Assembly: GCA_945865495.1 (NCBI GenBank)
Contig: CAMBEF010000002.1
Coordinates: forward strand, 1-41,269
Reading direction: 5' to 3'
Length of the DNA stretch: 41,269 bases
Source: an uncultured Bacteroides sp.
GTDB taxonomy: Bacteria; Bacillota; Clostridia; Lachnospirales; Lachnospiraceae
Under the pieces are notes generated by a model, which worked only from the letters and a program-made list of their open reading frames with translations, ran no database searches and had not been told where the DNA came from. The position numbers and the translations under genes were made by a program. Below, in pieces: positions 9,995 through 17,914 of this stretch. How positions within the stretch are numbered: the stretch's first letter is position 1; the number at the start of each line of letters is the position of its first letter.

Positions 9995-11221
9995 ATGGTA
10001 GGTAATGTTATTGTTGGACAGTCAGGAGGTCCTACATCGGTTATCAATTCAAGTCTTGTAGGTGTATATAAGACAGCTAAGGACAGAGGAGCTAACAAGG
10101 TGTATGGTATGCTCCACGGAATTAAGGGATTACTGGACGGACAGTATGTCGATCTGTCAGAACATATTAAGACAACACTCGACATAGATCTTCTTAAGAG
10201 AACGCCATCTTCATTCCTCGGTTCATGCCGCTATAAGCTTCCGGAGATTTGTGATAACAAGGAAGTTTACGAGAAGATATTTGCAAAGCTTAAGGAACTT
10301 GAGATATCAGCATTCTTCTATATTGGTGGTAACGATTCAATGGATACTATCAAGAAGCTTTCAGATTATGCTATATTGATTAACAGTGATATCAAGTTTA
10401 TGGGTGTTCCTAAGACTATTGATAATGACCTTGCAATCACAGACCACACTCCGGGATACGGAAGTGCTGCCAAGTTTATCGCAGCATCACTTAAGGAGAT
10501 TATCAGAGATGGTCTTGTATATGATTACCCGACTATCACTATAGTTGAGATCATGGGACGTAACGCAGGATGGCTTACAGCAGCTGCAGCGCTTTCACGT
10601 TCAGACGATTGCGAAGGCGTTGATATGATCTATCTTCCTGAGAAGGTATTCGATATCGATGATTTTATGGAGCAGGTTAAGAAGAGAAGTGCTACAGGCA
10701 AGTCTCTTGTAATCGCTGTTTCAGAAGGTATTAAGGTTGCAGACGGAAGATATGTATTCGAGCTTGCAGACCATGTTGAGTTCGTTGATGCATTCGGTCA
10801 TAAGCAGCTTGCAGGTTCAGCTAAGTTCCTTGCAGATAAGATTGGCTCAGAGCTTGGAATTAAGACAAGAGCACTTGAGTTCTCAACACTTCAGAGATGT
10901 GCAGCTCATATGACATCACGTACAGATATAACAGAGGCCTTCCAGGTTGGCGGTGCTGCTGTTAAGGCTGCATTCGAGGGAGAGACAGGTAAGGTTGTAG
11001 TACTTAAGAGAGTATCTGATGACCCATACATCTGCATCACAGAGACACATGATGTTCATAAGATTGCCAACATCGAGAAGAAGATTCCTCTTGAGTGGAT
11101 TACAGATGACGCATATGTAACAGATGATCTTATCCATTACATCCGTCCTCTGATTCAGGCAGAGCTTTCACCAATCATGGTTGATGGTCTTCCAAGACAT
11201 CTCAGACTTGGTGATGAATAA
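9995..11221 (+). CDS. pfp: 6-phosphofructokinase, probably pyrophosphate-dependent
   Basis: GQSGGPTSVINSSLVG, YIGGNDSMDT (GGxDS rather than GGDGS), GVPKTIDNDLAITDHTPGYGSAAKF. Confidence 0.9.
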   Translation: MVGNVIVGQSGGPTSVINSSLVGVYKTAKDRGANKVYGMLHGIKGLLDGQYVDLSEHIKTTLDIDLLKRTPSSFLGSCRYKLPEICDNKEVYEKIFAKLKELEISAFFYIGGNDSMDTIKKLSDYAILINSDIKFMGVPKTIDNDLAITDHTPGYGSAAKFIAASLKEIIRDGLVYDYPTITIVEIMGRNAGWLTAAAALSRSDDCEGVDMIYLPEKVFDIDDFMEQVKKRSATGKSLVIAVSEGIKVADGRYVFELADHVEFVDAFGHKQLAGSAKFLADKIGSELGIKTRALEFSTLQRCAAHMTSRTDITEAFQVGGAAVKAAFEGETGKVVVLKRVSDDPYICITETHDVHKIANIEKKIPLEWITDDAYVTDDLIHYIRPLIQAELSPIMVDGLPRHLRLGDE

Positions 11222-11241
11222 GATAATAATTGTTGAAGATT

Positions 11242-11278
11242 GGGGCTGCATATATTAATTATATGCAGTCCCATTTTT
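11242..11278 (+). terminator. Rho-independent terminator after phosphofructokinase
   Basis: GGGCTGCATATA TTAAT TATATGCAGTCCC followed by ATTTTT. Confidence 0.8.
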
Positions 11279-11310
11279 AAAGTATGGAGTTAAAGTATTC
11301 GGGAGGGAAT

Positions 11311-11670
11311 ATGTCAGAGAAAATATTACTGTTTGAAGTATCACCTACTGTGAGTGCCAAAGTTCAGAAAATAGCATCACAGATGCGGATTAAGACTAAA
11401 GTTGTAGGCAAAGCGGAGTATGGAAAAACAATAGGAATGATTGCTGAAACAGATGATGCGGTAAGCAGCACAGGTACAGAATTTAGTCCGGATAAAAGCC
11501 TTATGGTAATGTGCGGACTTACGGAAAAACATATGGACAGACTGTTGTTTGCATTGAGAAGGGATAATGTTGACATAGGATACAAAGCAATACTTACAAA
11601 GACTAATGCATCATGGGGTGTATCCAGAATGTATGCCCACATGGAGCTTGAGCATAAGCTGACACATTAA
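11311..11670 (+). CDS. DUF3783-like small protein
   Basis: SD GGGAGGG before ATG at 11311 (the track start at 11284 lies upstream of the SD). ILLFEVSP...KVVGKAEYGKTIG...MLVMCGL-type pattern...KAILTKTNASW... Confidence 0.65.
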   Translation: MSEKILLFEVSPTVSAKVQKIASQMRIKTKVVGKAEYGKTIGMIAETDDAVSSTGTEFSPDKSLMVMCGLTEKHMDRLLFALRRDNVDIGYKAILTKTNASWGVSRMYAHMELEHKLTH

Positions 11671-12119
11671 TACGGCGGGTCAAGATTCTTCTGTATGCGC
11701 TTGAGAAAGTCATAAAGCTGTTCAATCTCCTCCTTGGAGAAGCCTTTGGTTAGCTGCTTGTCCATTTTTTTAAAATAAGGTACAAACAGCTCAAATGCGT
11801 CTCGTCCCTTGTCAGTTATGACAAGCTTCTTAAGACGTGCATCTTCGGGACATCCTACACGCATTATAAGCCCGTGGCGCTCCATAACCTGAAGTGTATT
11901 AGTTGCTGTGGCGCGTGATATATCGAATTCATGCTCAATGTCGCGCTGGAATACATCTGTATTTTTGTGAGCCATAAGGTATCCCAGAATATGGCACTGA
12001 GGCTGTGTGAGGGCTTCTGACTTGCCGACCTCGCTGATAAAGCAGGATATATATTTGTTAATTTTGTTGTGAACAACACGAAATTCATGACCAAGTCTTT
12101 TCTTCACGCGAATCTCCAT
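11667..12119 (-). CDS. MarR-family transcriptional regulator
   Basis: EALTQPQCHILGYLMAHKNTDVFQRDIEHEFDISRATATNTLQVMERHGLIMRVGCPEDARLKKLVITDKG winged helix. Divergent from the ABC exporter operon. Confidence 0.88.
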   Translation of the reverse strand: MEIRVKKRLGHEFRVVHNKINKYISCFISEVGKSEALTQPQCHILGYLMAHKNTDVFQRDIEHEFDISRATATNTLQVMERHGLIMRVGCPEDARLKKLVITDKGRDAFELFVPYFKKMDKQLTKGFSKEEIEQLYDFLKRIQKNLDPPY

Positions 12120-12209
12120 TCATATGCATCAGATTTTAAGCAGCTTTCATTTTAATTTGTAATATGGCGGATGTCAAGCAAAGGTCACAAAATGTACACA
12201 AATAGCGGC

Positions 12210-12251
12210 TTGACATTAAAAAAATATTGTATTATTGTTAGCACGCTAACA
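12210..12251 (+). promoter_or_regulatory. Promoter of ABC exporter operon with overlapping palindromic operator (candidate MarR site)
   Basis: TTGACA (12210-12215), 17 nt, TATTGT (12233-12238); palindrome TGTTAGC-AC-GCTAACA (12236-12251) overlaps the -10. Confidence 0.7.
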
Positions 12252-12293
12252 TATTGATATTATTGAAATCTATTGAAAAGGAAGTGGAAGAAT

Positions 12294-14042
12294 ATGATTA
12301 AAACGCTGGCGGCACATATTAAGGAGTACAAAGCAGCTTCAATTGCGACGCCTATATTCATGATTCTTGAAGTAATCATGGAGACAGCGATTCCCGTGCT
12401 GATGGCATCAATTATTGATAAAGGTGTCGAAGCGGGCAACATGAAGCATATATATACGGTTGGTGCAATGATGGTTGCTGTCGCGGCACTTGGACTGTTA
12501 TTCGGCGTGCTTGGTGGCAAGTATGGCGCCAAGGCCTCTACAGGATTTGCAAGGAACTTAAGAAAGGCAATGTATGAGAACATACAGACATTTGCATTCT
12601 CTAATATCGATAAGTTCAGTACGGCAGGTCTTGTAACGAGACTTACAACCGATGTAACCAATGTACAGAATGCATATCAGATGATTCTGAGAATGTGTAT
12701 GAGAGCGCCGTTTTCACTTATCTGCGCGATGGTAATGGCATTTATCATTAATGCGAGACTTGCAAGCGTATATCTGATAGCAGTCATAATACTCGGCGGA
12801 GCGCTTGTGCTTATTATGAGCAGGGCAACGAAGTATTTTGGAATGGTGTTTGAAAAATACGATGACCTTAATGCAAGTGTTCAGGAGAACATATCAGCAA
12901 TCCGCGTTGTCAAGGCATATGTACGTGAGGATTATGAGAAGGATAAGTTCAAAAAGGCGAACGGCAACATTTACAATATGTTTGTAAATGCCGAGAAGAT
13001 AATTACGCTCAACGCACCTCTTATGCAGACAACGGTCTATACATGTATCCTCTGCATAAGCTGGATGGGTGCTAAGATGATCGTGGGAGGCAGCCTGACC
13101 ACAGGTGAGCTGATGAGTCTTCTTACATATTGTATGAATATCCTGATGAGCCTTATGATGCTCTCGATGGTATTTGTAATGATAACGATGAGTGCGGCAA
13201 GTGCAAGACGTATTACTGAGGTGCTTAATGAGAAAACTGATATCTGCAATCCTGAAGAGCCTGTATATGAGGTTGCTGACGGAAGCGTAAGGTTTGACCA
13301 CGTTAATTTTGCATATGGAAAGAATGCCGCAGAGCCTGTACTTAAGGATATTAACATCAGTATAAATGCAGGCGAGACGATTGGCATTATCGGCGGAACA
13401 GGAAGTGCAAAGTCAAGTCTTGTCAACCTTATAAGCCGTCTGTATGACGTTAATGGCGGTGCCGTATACGTCGGCGGAAGGGATGTAAGGGAATATGATA
13501 TCGAGACATTGAGAGATGAGGTATCGGTTGTTCTTCAGAAAAATGTCCTTTTCTCGGGTACTATTCTTGATAATCTCCGCTGGGGCAATAAGAATGCAAC
13601 GGAGGAAGAATGCAGACGTGCCTGTGAGCTTGCGTGCGCGGATGAATTTATCGAGAGATTCCCTGACGGATATAAGACATATATTGAGCAGGGCGGAAGT
13701 AACGTATCCGGCGGACAGAAGCAGAGACTCTGTATAGCAAGAGCGCTGCTTAAGAAGCCGAAGATACTTATTCTTGATGACTCTACAAGTGCTGTTGATA
13801 CGGCGACGGATGCCAAGATAAGAAGAGCATTTGCAAAAGAAATTCCCGATACTACCAAGATTATTATTGCACAGCGAATCTCAAGTGTTGAGCACTGTGA
13901 CAGAATAATTGTGCTTGATGACGGAGTGGTAAGCGGATTTGGTAATCATGATGAGCTTATGAAGTCTAATGAGATCTATCGTGATGTATATGAGTCACAG
14001 ACCGGTGGCGGCGGTGACTTTGATGAGCCGGGAAAAGTATGA
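12294..14042 (+). CDS. ABC exporter, half-transporter 1 (degenerate NBD)
   Basis: Six-TM ABC exporter fold; GGTGSAKSSL, NVSGGQKQRLCIARALL, LILDDSTSAVD, IIIAQRISSVEHCD. ATG at 12294 with GGAAG upstream; the track start at 12273 is a TTG. Confidence 0.92.
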   Translation: MIKTLAAHIKEYKAASIATPIFMILEVIMETAIPVLMASIIDKGVEAGNMKHIYTVGAMMVAVAALGLLFGVLGGKYGAKASTGFARNLRKAMYENIQTFAFSNIDKFSTAGLVTRLTTDVTNVQNAYQMILRMCMRAPFSLICAMVMAFIINARLASVYLIAVIILGGALVLIMSRATKYFGMVFEKYDDLNASVQENISAIRVVKAYVREDYEKDKFKKANGNIYNMFVNAEKIITLNAPLMQTTVYTCILCISWMGAKMIVGGSLTTGELMSLLTYCMNILMSLMMLSMVFVMITMSAASARRITEVLNEKTDICNPEEPVYEVADGSVRFDHVNFAYGKNAAEPVLKDINISINAGETIGIIGGTGSAKSSLVNLISRLYDVNGGAVYVGGRDVREYDIETLRDEVSVVLQKNVLFSGTILDNLRWGNKNATEEECRRACELACADEFIERFPDGYKTYIEQGGSNVSGGQKQRLCIARALLKKPKILILDDSTSAVDTATDAKIRRAFAKEIPDTTKIIIAQRISSVEHCDRIIVLDDGVVSGFGNHDELMKSNEIYRDVYESQTGGGGDFDEPGKV

Positions 14043-14117
14043 AAAACAGATTACAATCTGTAACAGATTGATATCTGATTTTTATACGCAAGATTTGTGC
14101 TTATGCACAAACTTGAT

Positions 14118-14294
14118 ATGCGCAAAAGGCAGCGCAGGAATGGAGAATAATGTGAAAAATCAGCCTGATATCTGATTTTTCACACAGCTATTTGTGCCGC
14201 AGGCACCACAAATAGCATCTATCGCAGAGCCAAATCTGACATTTGGCTCGCGATTCCTCCGGCACTTTGTGCCTGCGGAATGGAGAATAGTATG
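14118..14294 (+). repeat. 177-nt structured intra-operonic leader element, copy 1
   Basis: About 90% identical to 27574-27750. Hairpins TGCGC..GCGCA, TGTGAAAAATCAG..CTGATTTTTCACA, GCTATTTGTG..CACAAATAGC, GAGCCAAAT..ATTTGGCTC, ATTCCtccGGCAC..GTGCCtgcGGAAT; ends on the start codon of ABC subunit 2. Confidence 0.9.
14152..14175 (+). other. Candidate leader mini-ORF in element copy 1 (GTG AAA AAT CAG CCT GAT ATC TGA)
   Basis: GGAG at 14142-14145, 6-nt spacing to GTG, the same spacing as the real downstream start (GGAG-AATAGT-ATG). Confidence 0.4.
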
Positions 14295-16214
14295 GCAGAG
14301 AAAGTACGTGAATTCAAGGGCGGACCGGGAGCGAGAGGCCGCGGACCAAGACCAAAGGTAGCTAATCCCGGCAAGCTGTTTAAAAGAATCATGCAGTATG
14401 TCATGAGAAGATATACTGTTCATATTATAGTAGTTGTCATATGTATATTTGTCGGTGTACTTGCCAATGTTCGCGGTACACTCTTTATGCAGACGCTTAT
14501 TGATGATTATATACTCCCTATGATGGGAAGTGCAGACCCTGACTTTGGACCGCTTCTTGCTGCAATGGCAAGAGTAGCCGTGTTCTATGCGATAGGTGCG
14601 CTGTCGACATGGGTTTACAGCAGAATCATGGTTAATGTTACACAGGGAACATTAAGAGACCTCCGTCAGGATTTGTTTTCTAACATGGAGGGACTTCCTA
14701 TAAAGTTCTTTGATACACATGCACATGGCGATATCATGTCAATATATACTAACGATATTGATACGCTCAGACAGATGATAAGCCAGAGTATGCCGCAGCT
14801 TCTTAACAGTGTAATTACGGTTGTCAGTGTATTTATAAGCATGGTAGTGCTTAATGTCCCGCTGACGGTTGTTACATTGGTTATGGTTGCAGTCACGCTT
14901 ACATCTACCAAGACGATTGCCGGAAGGAGCAGTAAGTACTTTATTGCACAGCAGAAGGAGCTTGGTAAGGTTAACGGCTATATAGAGGAAATGATGGACG
15001 GACAGAAGGTTGTCAAGGTATTCTGCCACGAAGAGGAAAGCATAGAGAACTTTAACAGACTTAATGATAAGCTCTGCGAGAGTTCATATAATGCCAACCA
15101 GTTCGCTAACATCATGGGTCCGGTAACCATGCAGATCGGTAACATAAGCTACGTTGTGTGTGCCATGGTCGGTGGTGTTCTTGCACTTAACGGCTTTGGC
15201 GGATTCACTCTTGGCGGACTTGCAAGTTTCCTTACATTTAATAAGAGTTTCAACCAGCCTATCAACCAGATGAGCCAGCAGCTTAACAGCGTTATAATGG
15301 GCCTTGCGGGTGCAGAGCGGGTATTCAGGCTGCTTGACGAGGTTCATGAAGAGGATGAGGGTAATGTAACCCTTGTAAATGCAAAGCTTGAGAATGGTGT
15401 TCTTACCGAGACTGACGAGAGAACTGAGATGTGGGCATGGAAAAATATCCGTAAGGACGGAACGGAGGAGCTTGTCGAGCTTAAGGGTGATGTTGTATTT
15501 GATGATGTTGATTTTGGATATAACCCTGATAAGATAGTCCTTCACGGAGTTAATCTGTATGCGACACCGGGGCAGAAGATTGCATTTGTCGGCTCGACAG
15601 GTGCGGGAAAGACTACTATTACCAATCTTATTAACCGTTTCTATGATATTCAGGACGGTAAGATAAGATATGACGGAATAAATATAAACCACATTAAGAA
15701 GGATGACTTAAGACATTCGCTCGGAATAGTTCTTCAGGATACGCATCTGTTCACGGGAACAGTACGTGATAATATCAGATACGGAAAGCTTGAGGCAACT
15801 GACGATGAAGTTATTGCAGCAGCAAAGCTTGCCAATGCGGACAGCTTTATCAGAAAGCTTCCTGACGGCTACGACACTGTGCTTAAGGGTGACGGAGCTA
15901 ACTTGAGTCAGGGACAGAGACAGCTTCTTGCCATTGCAAGAGCCGCGATAGCAGACCCGCCGGCACTCATACTTGACGAGGCGACAAGCTCGATTGATAC
16001 AAGAACAGAGCAAATCGTACAGGACGGAATGGATAAGCTTATGAAGGGCAGAACAACATTTGTAATTGCCCACAGACTTTCAACAGTGCGTAACTCAGAC
16101 TGCATCATGGTGCTTGAGAACGGACGGATAATAGAACGTGGTAATCATGACCAGCTCATGGAGCTTAAGGGAAGATATTACCAGCTGTATACGGGAGGAC
16201 TGGCAGCCAGCTGA
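14292..16214 (+). CDS. ABC exporter, half-transporter 2 (canonical NBD)
   Basis: FVGSTGAGKTTI, NLSQGQRQLLAIARA, ALILDEATSSID, FVIAHRLSTV; start ATG 14292 preceded by GGAG. Confidence 0.93.
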   Translation: MAEKVREFKGGPGARGRGPRPKVANPGKLFKRIMQYVMRRYTVHIIVVVICIFVGVLANVRGTLFMQTLIDDYILPMMGSADPDFGPLLAAMARVAVFYAIGALSTWVYSRIMVNVTQGTLRDLRQDLFSNMEGLPIKFFDTHAHGDIMSIYTNDIDTLRQMISQSMPQLLNSVITVVSVFISMVVLNVPLTVVTLVMVAVTLTSTKTIAGRSSKYFIAQQKELGKVNGYIEEMMDGQKVVKVFCHEEESIENFNRLNDKLCESSYNANQFANIMGPVTMQIGNISYVVCAMVGGVLALNGFGGFTLGGLASFLTFNKSFNQPINQMSQQLNSVIMGLAGAERVFRLLDEVHEEDEGNVTLVNAKLENGVLTETDERTEMWAWKNIRKDGTEELVELKGDVVFDDVDFGYNPDKIVLHGVNLYATPGQKIAFVGSTGAGKTTITNLINRFYDIQDGKIRYDGININHIKKDDLRHSLGIVLQDTHLFTGTVRDNIRYGKLEATDDEVIAAAKLANADSFIRKLPDGYDTVLKGDGANLSQGQRQLLAIARAAIADPPALILDEATSSIDTRTEQIVQDGMDKLMKGRTTFVIAHRLSTVRNSDCIMVLENGRIIERGNHDQLMELKGRYYQLYTGGLAAS

Positions 16215-16235
16215 TTGCGTGGCGGCATAAAGGAC

Positions 16236-16310
16236 GCCGCAGCAGATATATGTGGGGACGCCTCAATGTTTTACTTAACTTCGGCGTACCCCACATATAT
16301 CTGCTGCGGC
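16236..16310. other. Long hairpin A with conserved loop core
   Basis: 22-nt perfect arms GCCGCAGCAGATATATGTGGGG / CCCCACATATATCTGCTGCGGC plus ACGCC/GGCGT; loop TCAATGTTTTACTTAACTTC. Confidence 0.9.
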
Positions 16311-16394
16311 TGTTTTATTGCGTAGCGACAATTAATCTAAGCTCTACACAGCGCATCGCAAAAGTATGACGCAGCGAATGGAATAGAGATTATA

Positions 16395-16460
16395 ATATAA
16401 ATACAGGGAGATAATCCGAAGGTAAGTAAAACGTTGAGGATTATCTCCCTGTATTTATAT
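16395..16460. other. Long hairpin B with the same loop core in inverse orientation
   Basis: 23-nt perfect arms ATATAAATACAGGGAGATAATCC / GGATTATCTCCCTGTATTTATAT; loop GAAGGTAAGTAAAACGTTGA. Confidence 0.9.
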
Positions 16461-16492
16461 GGTATTCTGCCGAATCGTCCGATACTCTGCGA

Positions 16493-17830
16493 TTACGCTG
16501 CCTTATCTATTACCTTTATCTGACTCCATTTGCCACTGATAAATCTTGCGGTAAAGCATATTCCACGTACAAACCAGTCACATGCCATGCCTATCCAGAC
16601 GGCAATCGGGCCGAAGCCGAATACGCGGCAGAGGATTGTAACTATAAGAACACGGCAGGTCCACATTGTGATTGACGATACAATCATTGAGAATTTAACG
16701 TCACCGGCGGCACGCATTCCGTATGCAAGACTGAATGAAAATACCCATGGAATAGGCTTTATTATTGATACGAAGGTAGACATTTCTATAAACATCCGCG
16801 TACTCTCAGGTGTCATGTTACCAAGCACTGCAAGCGGTCTTGTTGCAAAATATGTGAGGGCGCATGAGATGATAAGTGCAACCTCGGCGTATTTGGCAAG
16901 CTTTATTATGTAGCGCTTTGCCTCGTCAGGTCTGCCGGCACCCATGCACTGGCCGACGATGGTTATTGTGCCGAGACCTATGCCGATTGCGGCCATACTG
17001 TTGAAGGATTCAAGAATCGTCTGCATGGCGTTGGCGGCAATGGCATCCGTTCCGAGTGTAGATACGGTAGACTGGATTGCAAGCTTACCGAACTGAAACA
17101 TTCCGTTTTCAATACCGGTAGGTATTCCGACACTTAAGATGGTGCCGATAAGAGCCCATTGAGGACGCACTGACGAGTAATTATTGATGACAATCTCCTG
17201 CTTGGGCTTACGAAGACTGTAAAGTACGACAACGGCACAGAAAGCACGTGAAACAAGTGTTGGAATTGCGACACCCTCAACGCCGCAATGCAGTCCGAAT
17301 ATAAGGATTGCGTTACCCACTACATTTACAACATTGGCAACCATTGAGATTGTCATTGGATATTTGGAATTGCCGCATGCGCGGTAAAGTGCCGCACCTG
17401 CATTGTAGAGCGCGATAAAAGGATACGAAAATGCCGTTATTACAAGATAAGTAAGTGCATTAGTCATGATTGCCGGCTCAACGCTTCCGAATATTAATGA
17501 AAGCAGCGGTCTCCTTAATATTACTGCAAATGCTGTAATTATCAGTGAGATTGCAAGCACTGCAAGTAAAAGCTGCTGGCCGGATTCGTTGGCTTTTTTG
17601 TGGTTGCGGCTTCCGATGTACTGTGAGCATACTATCGCTCCGCCTGTTGCAAGTGCTGAGAATACCTGTATGATAAGTGTGTTTATCGAATCTACAAGCG
17701 ATACCGCTGATATTGCAGTTGGGCCTACGGTACTGACCATAAGTGAGTCCATCATGCCCATGACGGAATTAAGAATCTGTTCTATTATGAGCGGTATGAT
17801 TAATTTGAAAATATCCTTATTGCTGAACAT
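16493..17830 (-). CDS. MATE family efflux transporter
   Basis: 445 aa, 12-TM pattern; IPLIIEQILNSVMGMMDSLMVSTVGPTAISAVSLVDSINTLI, ALYRACGNSKYPM, GIPTGIENGMFQFGKL. Confidence 0.92.
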   Translation of the reverse strand: MFSNKDIFKLIIPLIIEQILNSVMGMMDSLMVSTVGPTAISAVSLVDSINTLIIQVFSALATGGAIVCSQYIGSRNHKKANESGQQLLLAVLAISLIITAFAVILRRPLLSLIFGSVEPAIMTNALTYLVITAFSYPFIALYNAGAALYRACGNSKYPMTISMVANVVNVVGNAILIFGLHCGVEGVAIPTLVSRAFCAVVVLYSLRKPKQEIVINNYSSVRPQWALIGTILSVGIPTGIENGMFQFGKLAIQSTVSTLGTDAIAANAMQTILESFNSMAAIGIGLGTITIVGQCMGAGRPDEAKRYIIKLAKYAEVALIISCALTYFATRPLAVLGNMTPESTRMFIEMSTFVSIIKPIPWVFSFSLAYGMRAAGDVKFSMIVSSITMWTCRVLIVTILCRVFGFGPIAVWIGMACDWFVRGICFTARFISGKWSQIKVIDKAA

Positions 17831-17882
17831 ACTTTTCCTTCCTGTAATAAAACTTTTCTGTGACTAAAACTTTCCTGTAACT

Positions 17883-17908
17883 AAAAAGACGGATGATAAA
17901 CATCCGCC
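17883..17908 (-). terminator. Terminator of D-Ala-D-Ala carboxypeptidase gene
   Basis: On the minus strand: GCGGATG TTTAT CATCCGTC TTTTT. Confidence 0.75.
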
Positions 17909-17914
17909 TTTGGT

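Noticed and set aside
13381-13430. Walker A GGTGSAKSS in ABC subunit 1 as a sequencing error or pseudogene
   Set aside because: It coincides with other degenerate-site substitutions (LDD, AQR) typical of asymmetric heterodimeric exporters.
14118-14294. 177-nt element as an insertion sequence or intron
   Set aside because: No transposase or RT-like ORF, no visible target-site duplication, and both copies end precisely at an RBS/start; a regulatory leader fits better, although MITE origin is not excluded.
14160-14423. Minus-strand ORFs 14160-14423 and 27523-27765 sharing AGTKCRRNREPNVRFGSAI(D/N)AICGACGTNSCVKN as a possible conserved small protein
   Set aside because: The shared peptide is simply the reverse translation of the 177-nt structured repeat; the flanks differ, there is no RBS, and the substitution in the core is non-synonymous.
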